64,000 bases of DNA from Arthrobacter sp. zg-Y919 (lineage in GTDB: Bacteria > Actinomycetota > Actinomycetes > Actinomycetales > Micrococcaceae). The position numbers were made by a program, and so were the translations under genes. Under the pieces are notes generated by a model. It worked only from the letters and a program-made list of their open reading frames with translations, did not search any database and was not told where the DNA came from. The stretch covers positions 1,674,001-1,738,000 of the forward strand of contig NZ_CP126242.1 in NCBI RefSeq assembly GCF_030142045.1, read 5' to 3'. Shown here piece after piece: positions 33,152 through 40,627 of this stretch (position 1 is its first letter; every line of letters starts with the position of its first letter).

Positions 33152-34090
33152 ATGACCCAGCGCCTGATGCTCCTCGACACCGCGTCACTGTACTTCCGTG
33201 CCTTCTACGGCGTTCCGGACACCATCCGCCGGTCCGACGGCACGCCGGTGAACGCCGTGCGCGGCCTGCTGGACATGATCGCCCGGCTCACCGCCGACTA
33301 TGAAGCCACCCACCTGATCGCGTGCTGGGATGACGACTGGCGGCCGCAGTGGCGGGTGGACCTGCTTCCCACGTACAAGGCGCACCGGGTTGCCGAAGAA
33401 GTCACCGGAAACCCCGACGTCGAAACGGTGCCCGATCCACTCGAAGCCCAGATCCCGATGATCCGCCGGACGCTGGAACTGGCGGGCATCGCCGTCGTCG
33501 GCGCCGCGGAGCACGAGGCCGACGACGTGATCGGCACCTACGCGTCCACCGCCTCCATGCCGGTCGACGTCGTCACCGGTGACCGGGACCTGTTCCAGGT
33601 CATTGACGATGAGCGGGATGTCCGCGTCATCTACACCGCCCGCGGCATGAAGAACCTGGATGTCATGACCGATGCATCGGTGGTGGCCAAATACAAGGTG
33701 CTGCCCGGGCAGTACGCGGACTACGCGACCCTGCGGGGCGATGCCTCCGATGGCCTGCCGGGGGTGTCCGGGATCGGCGAGAAGACGGCGTCCTCACTGC
33801 TGGCCGAATACGGCACCCTCGATTCCCTGCTGGAAGCGGCGGAGGACCCGGACAGCGGGCTCGCGGGTCCGGTGCGTTCCAAGCTGGCCAAGGCCGCGGA
33901 TTATCTGGCGGCCGCACCGACAGTGGTGAAGGTGGTCCGGGATCTGGATCTGCCCTCACCCAAGAAGGCCGGCGCCCAGCTGCACGCGGTTACCGGCAAG
34001 CAACGCACCGAACTGGAACGTCTCGCCGGTGACTGGAACCTGGGCGGGTCCGTCAAGCGGCTGCTGGACTCGTTTGACCGGTACGCCTAG
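33152..34090 (+). CDS. Stand-alone 5'-3' exonuclease
   Basis: A 312-residue member of the FEN1/DNA polymerase I N-terminal nuclease family without a polymerase domain. Metal-binding acidic residues are visible in LLDTASLYFRAFYG (residue 8 region), HEADDVIGTYA and TGDRDLFQV, and the helix-3-turn-helix DNA-binding motif is LPGVSGIGEKTASSLL near residue 200. The role would be flap or 5'-end removal, overlapping with that of PolA. This stand-alone form is common in Actinobacteria. A hairpin terminator follows at 34102-34137. Confidence 0.9.
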   Translation: MTQRLMLLDTASLYFRAFYGVPDTIRRSDGTPVNAVRGLLDMIARLTADYEATHLIACWDDDWRPQWRVDLLPTYKAHRVAEEVTGNPDVETVPDPLEAQIPMIRRTLELAGIAVVGAAEHEADDVIGTYASTASMPVDVVTGDRDLFQVIDDERDVRVIYTARGMKNLDVMTDASVVAKYKVLPGQYADYATLRGDASDGLPGVSGIGEKTASSLLAEYGTLDSLLEAAEDPDSGLAGPVRSKLAKAADYLAAAPTVVKVVRDLDLPSPKKAGAQLHAVTGKQRTELERLAGDWNLGGSVKRLLDSFDRYA

Positions 34091-34101
34091 CCGGTACAAA
34101 G

Positions 34102-34137
34102 AAAGGCACCCCGGGTCCGCAGACCTGGGGTGCCTTT
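34102..34137. terminator. Terminator between the exonuclease gene and tRNA-Leu
   Basis: AAAGGCACCCCGGGTC pairs with GACCTGGGGTGCCTTT around a 4-base CGCA loop, with one G-T pair. It stands between convergent units and could serve both the exonuclease gene and the tRNA. Confidence 0.85.
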
Positions 34138-34148
34138 GAAGCTTAGAC

Positions 34149-34233
34149 TGGTGCCCGAAGTGGGACTCGAACCCACACACCTCTCGATACTGCATTTTGA
34201 GTGCAGCGCGTCTGCCAATTCCGCCATTCGGGC
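34149..34233 (-). tRNA. tRNA-Leu (anticodon CAA)
   Basis: On the minus strand the molecule begins GCCCGAA and ends TTCGGGC-A-CCA, closing a perfect seven-pair acceptor stem with CCA encoded. The anticodon arm is CTGCA-CTCAAAA-TGCAG, giving anticodon CAA for the TTG codon. The long variable arm and the GTGGGTTCGAGTCCCAC T-arm are those of a class II leucine tRNA. Confidence 0.95.
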
Positions 34234-34357
34234 GTGCCCTGGGTCACTAAGCACGAGTACTTACCGTGTTGGGCGCAAAACAACTCTACATGCGGATACG
34301 CTGATTGTGTGAACTGTCGGTCTGCCGGCAGGAGAGACCGTATCTGAGGAGCCATCT

Positions 34358-35002
34358 GTGTCTGAGTCCACCGAGTCCGCGCCTGCCGCGTGGACCAACG
34401 CCGCGTCCGCCAACACCGCGCCGTCCAACAGCCCGGCCCGCCGTGTACTCGTCGCCGAGGACGAGACACTGATCCGCCTGGACATTGTCGAGATCCTCAC
34501 CGGCGAGGGATACGACGTCGTCGGCGAAGCAGACAACGGCGAGAAAGCCGTCCAGCTGGCGCACGAACTGAAGCCGGATCTGGTCCTCATGGACGTCAAG
34601 ATGCCGCTCATGGACGGCATCACCGCCGCCGAGCAGATCGTCAAGGCCCGCATTGCCCCCGTGGTGCTGCTGACCGCGTTCAGCCAGAAGGAACTGGTGG
34701 AGCGCGCCCGCGAGGCCGGCGCCATGGCCTACGTGGTCAAGCCCTTCACGCCGGCGGACCTGATTCCGGCCATCGAAATCGCCCTCTCCCGCCACGAGGA
34801 AATCCAGGCCCTCGAAGCCGAGGTCACCGACCTGAAGGAACAGTTCGCCACCCGCAAGCTGGTGGAGCGCGCCAAGTCGCTGCTGACCACCAAGATGGGC
34901 CTCACCGAGCCCGAGGCTTTCCGCTGGATCCAGAAGACCTCCATGGACCGCCGGCTGAGCATGCGCGAAGTCGCCGAGACCATCATCAACCAGGTCAACT
35001 AG
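34358..35002 (+). CDS. pdtaR: ANTAR-domain response regulator (PdtaR-like)
   Basis: A 214-residue two-domain protein. The receiver domain (about 28-145) has the acidic pair AEDE, the phosphoacceptor aspartate in LVLMDVKMPLMDG and the conserved KPF lysine; the ANTAR RNA-binding domain follows (about 155-212) with ERAKSLLTTKMGLTEPEAFRWIQK. It corresponds to M. tuberculosis Rv1626, whose ANTAR domain prevents transcription termination at specific RNA hairpins after phosphorylation by the histidine kinase PdtaS. The cognate kinase is not in this window. GTG start with GAGGAG upstream; an N-terminal Ser/Ala-rich tail of about 25 residues is poorly conserved. Convergent with pyk. Confidence 0.9.
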   Translation: MSESTESAPAAWTNAASANTAPSNSPARRVLVAEDETLIRLDIVEILTGEGYDVVGEADNGEKAVQLAHELKPDLVLMDVKMPLMDGITAAEQIVKARIAPVVLLTAFSQKELVERAREAGAMAYVVKPFTPADLIPAIEIALSRHEEIQALEAEVTDLKEQFATRKLVERAKSLLTTKMGLTEPEAFRWIQKTSMDRRLSMREVAETIINQVN

Positions 35003-35028
35003 GTTCCGCTGGCTGGCTGAACACAGGA

Positions 35029-35058
35029 AAAGGTCCCGTCCACTTGGACGGGACCTTT
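35029..35058. terminator. Bidirectional terminator between the ANTAR regulator and pyk
   Basis: AAAGGTCCCGTCCA (35029-35042) pairs perfectly with TGGACGGGACCTTT (35045-35058) over a 2-base loop; flanking A and T runs extend the stem and provide a short U-tract on the plus strand. Confidence 0.9.
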
Positions 35059-35094
35059 CCTGTTGATGCAGGGAAATGCGGGGAAAGCCGGAAC

Positions 35095-36606
35095 CTAGAT
35101 GGCCTTGGCCTGGCCCTTCTTGCTTTCCTTGACCGGCCACGGGCCGACCTTTTCCTTGACCCGCTCCTGGCCTTCAGCAGGCTGGCCGGCGTCGGCAATG
35201 TCGCCTACGCGGTGCACCTTGATGCTGTTGGTGGAGCCGGCCTGTCCGGGAGGCGAACCGGCAGCGATGACCACCAGGTCGTTGTCTTCCACCAGGCCCT
35301 CTTCCAGCAGGGTGCGGTCCACCTGGGCGGTCATCTGATCGGTGTGCTCGGCGAACTCGACCAGCATGGGTGCCACGCCCCAGAACAGGGTCATGTAGCG
35401 GTAGGTCGCCTCCACGGGGGTGAAAGCGAACACCGGCTTGGACGGGCGCAGACGGGACAGGCGGCGTGCGGAGTCTCCGGACTGGGTGAAGGTACAGATG
35501 TACTTGGCGTCCAGCTGATCGGAGATCTCCACTGCGGCACGGGTGATGGCGCCGCCGCGGGTCCGCGGCTTCGAGCCCAGCGGAGGAACCCGGTTCAGGC
35601 CGTGCTGCTCGGTGGACTCGATAATCCGGGCCATGGTTTCGACGGTCTCAATGGCGTACTTGCCCACGGAGGTTTCGCCGGAAAGCATCACCGCGTCCGC
35701 GCCGTCGAGGACGGCGTTGGCGCAGTCGGAAGCCTCTGCGCGGGTGGGGCGGGGGTTGTCGATCATGGATTCGAGGACCTGGGTGGCCACGATGACGGGC
35801 TTGGCCCAGCGGCGTGCCAGTTCAACGGCGTTCTTCTGCACGATCGGGACCTCTTCGAGCGGCAGCTCGACACCCAGGTCGCCACGGGCAACCATGATGG
35901 AGTCGAAAGCGTCGATGATCTCTTCGAGGTTCTCCACGGCCTGCGGCTTTTCGATCTTGGCGATGACCGGCACGCGCCGGCCTTCCTCGTCCATGATCTC
36001 GTGCACGCGGGTGATGTCCCCGGCGTTGCGGACGAAGGACAGGGCAACCATGTCCACGCCGCGGCGCATGGCCCAGCGGAGGTCGTCCTCATCCTTTTCG
36101 CTCAGTGCCGGAACGTTCACGGCAACACCGGGCAGGTTGATGCCCTTGTTGTTGGACACCTTGCCCGGAACCACTACTTCGGTGACAACATTGTTAGCGG
36201 TCACCTCCACGGCACGGAGCTTGACCTTGCCGTCGTCGATCAGCAGGAAGTCGCCCACGTTTACGTCCCCGGGCAGGCCCTTGTACGTGGTGGAGCAGAT
36301 GTCCTTGGTACCGGGAATGTCATCCGTGGTGATGGTGAAGGTATCGCCCACGTTCAGGAAGTGGGGTTCCTCGGTGAACCGGCCGAGCCGGATCTTGGGG
36401 CCCTGGAGGTCGGCGAAGATGCCCACGGGCATCCCCAGCTCGGCGGAGGCCTTGCGCACGTTCTCATACGTGGCGTTGTGTACGGAGTGGTCGCCGTGGC
36501 TCATGTTCATACGGGCGACATTCACGCCCGCGCGAAGAACCGCTACGGTATTTTCGTAGCTGGCGATCGCTGGTCCAAAAGTGGCAACAATCTTTGCGCG
36601 TCTCAT
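35095..36606 (-). CDS. pyk: Pyruvate kinase
   Basis: A 503-residue glycolytic enzyme converting phosphoenolpyruvate and ADP to pyruvate and ATP. Visible motifs are the opening RRAKIVATFGPA, NMSHGDH, FADLQGPKIRLGRF near residue 65, the catalytic lysine region PVIAKIEKPQAVENLEEI near residue 215, and the Mg-binding IMVARGDLGVELPLE near residue 240. The B domain and the C-terminal allosteric domain (TQSGDSARRLSRLRPSKPVFAFTP) are present. The C-terminus carries a basic extension after GDIADAGQPAEGQ. Single gene between convergent and co-directional transporters. Confidence 0.97.
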   Translation of the reverse strand: MRRAKIVATFGPAIASYENTVAVLRAGVNVARMNMSHGDHSVHNATYENVRKASAELGMPVGIFADLQGPKIRLGRFTEEPHFLNVGDTFTITTDDIPGTKDICSTTYKGLPGDVNVGDFLLIDDGKVKLRAVEVTANNVVTEVVVPGKVSNNKGINLPGVAVNVPALSEKDEDDLRWAMRRGVDMVALSFVRNAGDITRVHEIMDEEGRRVPVIAKIEKPQAVENLEEIIDAFDSIMVARGDLGVELPLEEVPIVQKNAVELARRWAKPVIVATQVLESMIDNPRPTRAEASDCANAVLDGADAVMLSGETSVGKYAIETVETMARIIESTEQHGLNRVPPLGSKPRTRGGAITRAAVEISDQLDAKYICTFTQSGDSARRLSRLRPSKPVFAFTPVEATYRYMTLFWGVAPMLVEFAEHTDQMTAQVDRTLLEEGLVEDNDLVVIAAGSPPGQAGSTNSIKVHRVGDIADAGQPAEGQERVKEKVGPWPVKESKKGQAKAI

Positions 36607-36688
36607 AGTTCCAGCCTAGTCTCCCTCAGCTGTTTGCGCATGGCGCAGGGCACGCGGCGCTCGTCACGGCGGTTTCCCGTGACCTGGA

Positions 36689-37447
36689 TCAACCCACCCG
36701 ACGCCGGTAGACGGTGGTTGCGACGGCGTAGCCGACACCGAGGATGCCGACCAGCCAGAGAAGCGCCACCCAGGAACCGCTGCCCACGGGCTCCTGGGCC
36801 AGCAGCGCGCGGAGGGTGTCCACTATGGAGGTCACGGGCTGGTTCTCGGCAAACCAGGCCACCGGGGCCGGCATCGTACTGGTGGGGACAAACGCGGAGC
36901 TGATGAACGGCAGGAAAATCAGCGGGTAACTGAACGCGCTGGCGCCGTCGACGGTCTTGGCCGTCAGTCCCGCGATCACTGCCAGCCAGGTCAGCGCCAG
37001 GGTGAACAGGACCAGGATGCCGAGGACGGCGAGCCAGGCGGCCGGCGAGGCGCCCGTGCGGAAACCCGCAATCAGTGCCACACCAATCACCAACGCAAGC
37101 GACACCAGGTTCGCCGTCACCGAGGTCAGGACGTGGCCCCACAGCACCCCCGACCGGGCGATCGGCATCGACTGGAAACGCTCAAATATGCCGCCCTGCC
37201 GGTCGAGGAACAGCCGGTAGGCCGTGTAGGCGACACCTGAGGCGACGGTGATCAGCAGGATGCCGGGCAGAGTGTAGTTGATGTAGGACTCCCCCGACTC
37301 GGTGCTGATGGCACCGCCGAAAACGTAGACAAACATCAGCATCAGCGCGATCGGAGTCACCGCCGTCGTGATGATGGTGTCGGGGCTGCGCAGGACGTGC
37401 CGCAGGGAGCGGCCCGTCAGGGCCCGGGTATCGCTGAGGACAGTCAT
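36689..37447 (-). CDS. ABC-2 type exporter permease, DrrB-like
   Basis: A 252-residue membrane protein with six hydrophobic segments and an ABC-2 domain. The segment FERFQSMPIARSGVLWGHVL near residue 90 is typical of daunorubicin-resistance DrrB-type permeases. It starts inside the stop of the ATPase gene (four-base ATGA overlap, 37444-37447) and ends the PadR operon. With the ATPase it would form a half-transporter dimer exporting a hydrophobic compound; no substrate is implied. Confidence 0.88.
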   Translation of the reverse strand: MTVLSDTRALTGRSLRHVLRSPDTIITTAVTPIALMLMFVYVFGGAISTESGESYINYTLPGILLITVASGVAYTAYRLFLDRQGGIFERFQSMPIARSGVLWGHVLTSVTANLVSLALVIGVALIAGFRTGASPAAWLAVLGILVLFTLALTWLAVIAGLTAKTVDGASAFSYPLIFLPFISSAFVPTSTMPAPVAWFAENQPVTSIVDTLRALLAQEPVGSGSWVALLWLVGILGVGYAVATTVYRRRVG

Positions 37448-38265
37448 GAGCTTTGCCTTTTCTCCCGGGCGGCCGTGCCGCCGCCAAGGGCATCCGAGTC
37501 CGTACCGCCCACCAGGGCGAGGAAGATGTCCTCCAGGGACGGTTGTTTTGTGATGTACTCCGCTGTGGCCGGCGGGAGGAGCTGCTGCAGTTCGGCCAGG
37601 GTGCCGTTTTGGATGATGGTGCCCTCGTGCAGGATCCCGATGCGGTCCGCCAACTGTTCCGCCTCGTCGAGATACTGCGTGGTGAGCAGCACCGTCGTCC
37701 CGCCGTCGGCCAGGTCACGGATGGTTTGCCACACTTCGTTGCGTGACTGGGGGTCCAGGCCCGCGGTCGGCTCGTCGAGGAAGATGATGTCCGGTTCCCC
37801 GATCAGGCTCATGGCAATGTCGAGGCGGCGGCGCATACCCCCCGAATAGGTTCCCGCCCGGCGGTTTCCGGCCTCCGTGAGGGCAAAGCGGGCGAGCATC
37901 CCGTCGGCAATCCCGGCTGGATTCTTCCGGTGCCGGAGTTTCGCGATGAGGACCAGGTTTTCCGGTCCCGTAAGCACTTCATCGACGGCGGCGAACTGGC
38001 CGGTCAGGCTGATGGACCGGCGCACGTCGGCGGGGGCCGCGGCGACGTCGAAGCCGGCGACTGCCGCCGTCCCTGCGTCGGCCTTCAGCAAGGTCGAAAG
38101 GATCCGTACCAAGGTGGTTTTTCCGGCTCCGTTGGAGCCCAGCAGTGCGAAGATGCTGCCGGTGCTCACGTCAAAATCGACGCCGCGCAGCACCTGCAGG
38201 TCCCGAAAAGACTTCTCGATGCCCTGTACCCGGATGGCGGGTTCGAGGGTGGAGGTGGTACTCAT
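37444..38265 (-). CDS. ABC exporter ATPase, DrrA-like
   Basis: A 273-residue ATPase with Walker A LGSNGAGKTT near residue 43, the Q-loop LTGQFAAVDE, signature YSGGMRRRLDIAMSL near residue 140, Walker B IIFLDEPTAGLD and the switch histidine replaced by Gln in LLTTQYLDEAEQLAD, typical of DrrA-type antibiotic exporters. It follows the DUF1048 gene on the same strand and is coupled to the permease gene. Likely function: export of antibiotic or toxic lipid, controlled by PadR. Confidence 0.9.
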   Translation of the reverse strand: MSTTSTLEPAIRVQGIEKSFRDLQVLRGVDFDVSTGSIFALLGSNGAGKTTLVRILSTLLKADAGTAAVAGFDVAAAPADVRRSISLTGQFAAVDEVLTGPENLVLIAKLRHRKNPAGIADGMLARFALTEAGNRRAGTYSGGMRRRLDIAMSLIGEPDIIFLDEPTAGLDPQSRNEVWQTIRDLADGGTTVLLTTQYLDEAEQLADRIGILHEGTIIQNGTLAELQQLLPPATAEYITKQPSLEDIFLALVGGTDSDALGGGTAAREKRQSS

Positions 38266-38286
38266 ATCCGGTCTCCTTCCCGGTGT

Positions 38287-38652
38287 TCACATCTCTTTGG
38301 CAGACCGGTCGATGGTCTCGACGAGGCGCTTCCGCTCCTTGTTGATCCACTGGCCGTCCGCATAGTTCGCGATAAAGGCCTCCGCGAATTCCACCGGATC
38401 CTCTCCAACGACGCTGCGGATCGGCGTGCCGTCGACGGCGGCACGCTCGAAAAGGTCAGCGAGGTCTTCGAGCATCTGGATGTAGACGTCCCCCTTGGCT
38501 ATCGGTGCCGCGTACATGAAGTAGCGTTCCAGGCCATCCATCGCGGTCCGGTATCCGGTGGGCAGCTGGTCCTTGCGCTGTTTGAACCGGCGCCAGCGCC
38601 TCTTGTCCTCAAACGGTCCGGTGACGAGCTCAATCCATTTGGCGGCCATCAT
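38287..38652 (-). CDS. DUF1048 family protein
   Basis: A 121-residue soluble, helix-rich protein of the DUF1048 family, which is regularly found between a PadR regulator and an ABC exporter. Characteristic features are the opening KWIELVTGPFEDKRRWRRF, LPTGYRTAMDGLERYFMY and the end DGQWINKERKRLVETI. Its start overlaps the PadR stop by four bases. The biochemical function is unknown; conservation of the context suggests a role with the regulator or the exporter. Confidence 0.88.
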   Translation of the reverse strand: MMAAKWIELVTGPFEDKRRWRRFKQRKDQLPTGYRTAMDGLERYFMYAAPIAKGDVYIQMLEDLADLFERAAVDGTPIRSVVGEDPVEFAEAFIANYADGQWINKERKRLVETIDRSAKEM

Positions 38653-39002
38653 TCCCCTCCTTGGTCCTGCGGGTGTTCGACGTGATGACGGAGTTCTTCG
38701 ATCCGTGTGGCCAGGAAGCTCCAGGACCCCCAGAACTCCTGGAGATACCCCGTCCCCTGGGCATTCAGCGTGTAGACCTTGCGCGGCGGCCCCTTTTCGG
38801 ACGGCACCTTCTCGACGTCGACCAGGCCCCGTTTCTCGATCCGGACCAGGAGCGCGTAGACGGTGCCCTCGGCGATGTCGGTGAAACCCTGTTCGCGCAG
38901 CCGCGCAGTGATGTCGTAGCCGTAGGCCGGCGAGGCGGCGATGACCGCAAGGACAATCCCTTCCAGGGTGCCCTTCAGCATCTCCGTCATCTGCTTGCCC
39001 AT
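38649..39002 (-). CDS. PadR family transcriptional regulator
   Basis: A 117-residue PadR-type winged-helix repressor: LKGTLEGIVLAVIAASPAYGYDI, then the wing EGTVYALLVRIEKRGLVDVEK and RKVYTLNAQGTGYLQEFW, with a C-terminal dimerisation helix. It is the first gene of the operon PadR-DUF1048-ATPase-permease and probably represses its own promoter, released by the compound the exporter removes. Confidence 0.92.
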   Translation of the reverse strand: MGKQMTEMLKGTLEGIVLAVIAASPAYGYDITARLREQGFTDIAEGTVYALLVRIEKRGLVDVEKVPSEKGPPRKVYTLNAQGTGYLQEFWGSWSFLATRIEELRHHVEHPQDQGGE

Positions 39003-39078
39003 AACTCCGCCGTACCTGCCTGTTCGGTGTCTGCTTCGGTGCTGCTGCCAGCTACTCAGCGACGCTAGCTACCAGTAG

Positions 39079-39106
39079 ACAGTAACACTAAGTACCGCGC
39101 TCGCAA
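39079..39106 (-). promoter_or_regulatory. Promoter of the PadR exporter operon
   Basis: On the minus strand TTGCGA (39101-39106) and TACTGT (39079-39084) are separated by 16 bases, followed by a run of CTAG-rich half-sites (CTACTGGTAGCTAGC) around the start point that could be the PadR operator. Confidence 0.5.
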
Positions 39107-39120
39107 GGGGTTCCGGGAAA

Positions 39121-39157
39121 TAAAAAAGCAGGCGCCGGACAGTGTCCGGCGCCTGCT
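39121..39157 (-). terminator. Intrinsic terminator of the gltB-gltD operon
   Basis: Perfect 14-base arms (39127-39140 and 39144-39157) with a 3-base loop are followed on the minus strand by a run of six T, a classical Rho-independent terminator 13 bases after the gltD stop. Confidence 0.93.
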
Positions 39158-39169
39158 GGGGCTGGTGCC

Positions 39170-40627
39170 CTAAAGTACAGTGATGGCCCGGTCGGTCGGT
39201 GCCACCGGCGCGGGCAGCCGGGTGCTGCCCATCAGCCACTGGTCGACGGCGGCGGCCGCTGCCCGTCCTTCGGCGATGGCCCACACAATCAGCGACTGTC
39301 CCCGACCGGCGTCGCCCGCGGCAAAGACACCCGGAGTGCCGGTCATGTAGTACCCGTCGCGGACCACGTTGCCGCGCTCGTCGAACTCCGCAGACACCTG
39401 ATCCGCCAGACCGGCGGGCTCGGGTCCGGTGAAGCCCAGGGACAGGAACACCAGGTCCGCCGGGATGATCCGCTCGGTGCCGGCCTTCGGCAGCCGCTTA
39501 CCGTCCACGAATTCGGTCTCGGCCACCTTCACCCCGGTGAGTTTGCCGTTCTCCCCCACGAACTCCACCGTGGAGGCCAGGAACGTGCGTTCCCCGCCTT
39601 CCTCGTGCGCGCTGGCCATTTCGAACAGGGTCGGGTACATCGGCCACGGCTGGTGTGCGGCCCGCTCGGCGGGCGGCTGCTGGCCGATCGCCAGCGTGGT
39701 CACCGAGGCGGCCTGCTGGCGGTGCGCGGTGCCGAGGCAGTCCGCACCGGTATCGCCGCCGCCCAGGATCACCACGTGCTTGCCTTCGGCGGTGATCTGG
39801 TTCCGGACGCTGTCCCCCGCCACGGCGCGGTTGGACTGCACCAGGTAGTCCATCGCGAAATGGACGCCGGAGAGTTCCCGTCCGGGGATGGGCAGGTCGC
39901 GCGGCACGGTGGCGCCGGTGGCAATCACCACGGCGTCGTAGCGGCGGCGCAGCTGTTCCCAGCTGATGTCCTTACCCACCTCGACGCCGGTGCGGAAACG
40001 GGTGCCCTCGGCGCGCATCTGCTCCAGCCGGCGGTCCACCTGGATCTTTTCCATCTTGAAATCCGGAATGCCGTAGCGCAGCAGCCCGCCGATGCGGTCA
40101 TCCCGCTCGTACACGGCCACGGTGTGTCCGGCACGGGTGAGCTGCTGGGCGGCGGCCAGCCCGGCGGGGCCGGAGCCGACGACGGCGATGGTGCGGTCGG
40201 TCAGGCGCTCCGGCGGGTGCGGAGTCACCCAGCCTTCACCCCAGGCTTCGTCAATGATGGATACCTCCACCTGCTTGATGGTGACCGGCGGCTGGTTGAT
40301 GCCCAGCACGCAGGACGCCTCGCAGGGGGCCGGGCAGAGCCGGCCGGTGAACTCGGGGAAGTTGTTCGTGGCGTGCAGCCGCTCAATGGCTTCGGCGCCC
40401 TTGTCCCGCCACATCAGGTCATTCCACTCCGGAATGAGGTTGCCCAGCGGGCAGCCCTGATGGCAGAACGGGATGCCGCAGTCCATGCAGCGGCCGGCCT
40501 GTGCCTGAAGCACACCCTTTTCCTGCGCTTCATAGACTTCCTTGTAGTCCATGATGCGCACCGGCACCGGCCGCCGCGGCTGCGTTTCCCGCTCGCGTAC
40601 CTTCAAGAATCCGCGTGGGTCAGCCAC
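39170..40627 (-). CDS. gltD: Glutamate synthase, small subunit
   Basis: A 485-residue NADPH-dependent subunit that feeds electrons to the GltB large subunit. The N-terminal [17 protein letters not shown] (about residue 47) binds 4Fe-4S clusters, then [18 protein letters not shown] and [17 protein letters not shown] are the FAD and NADPH motifs, and [20 protein letters not shown] the late FAD motif. The GTG at 40627 lies inside the end of gltB with an eight-base overlap, the usual arrangement; the longer upstream frame is antisense noise within gltB. Ends at a strong intrinsic terminator. Confidence 0.95.
   Translation of the reverse strand: MADPRGFLKVRERETQPRRPVPVRIMDYKEVYEAQEKGVLQAQAGRCMDCGIPFCHQGCPLGNLIPEWNDLMWRDKGAEAIERLHATNNFPEFTGRLCPAPCEASCVLGINQPPVTIKQVEVSIIDEAWGEGWVTPHPPERLTDRTIAVVGSGPAGLAAAQQLTRAGHTVAVYERDDRIGGLLRYGIPDFKMEKIQVDRRLEQMRAEGTRFRTGVEVGKDISWEQLRRRYDAVVIATGATVPRDLPIPGRELSGVHFAMDYLVQSNRAVAGDSVRNQITAEGKHVVILGGGDTGADCLGTAHRQQAASVTTLAIGQQPPAERAAHQPWPMYPTLFEMASAHEEGGERTFLASTVEFVGENGKLTGVKVAETEFVDGKRLPKAGTERIIPADLVFLSLGFTGPEPAGLADQVSAEFDERGNVVRDGYYMTGTPGVFAAGDAGRGQSLIVWAIAEGRAAAAAVDQWLMGSTRLPAPVAPTDRAITVL

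Noticed and set aside
34390-36903. A plus-strand open frame of about 837 codons across the ANTAR gene and the antisense of pyk
   Set aside because: High GC keeps antisense frames open. The product has no recognisable domain and runs opposite to pyruvate kinase.
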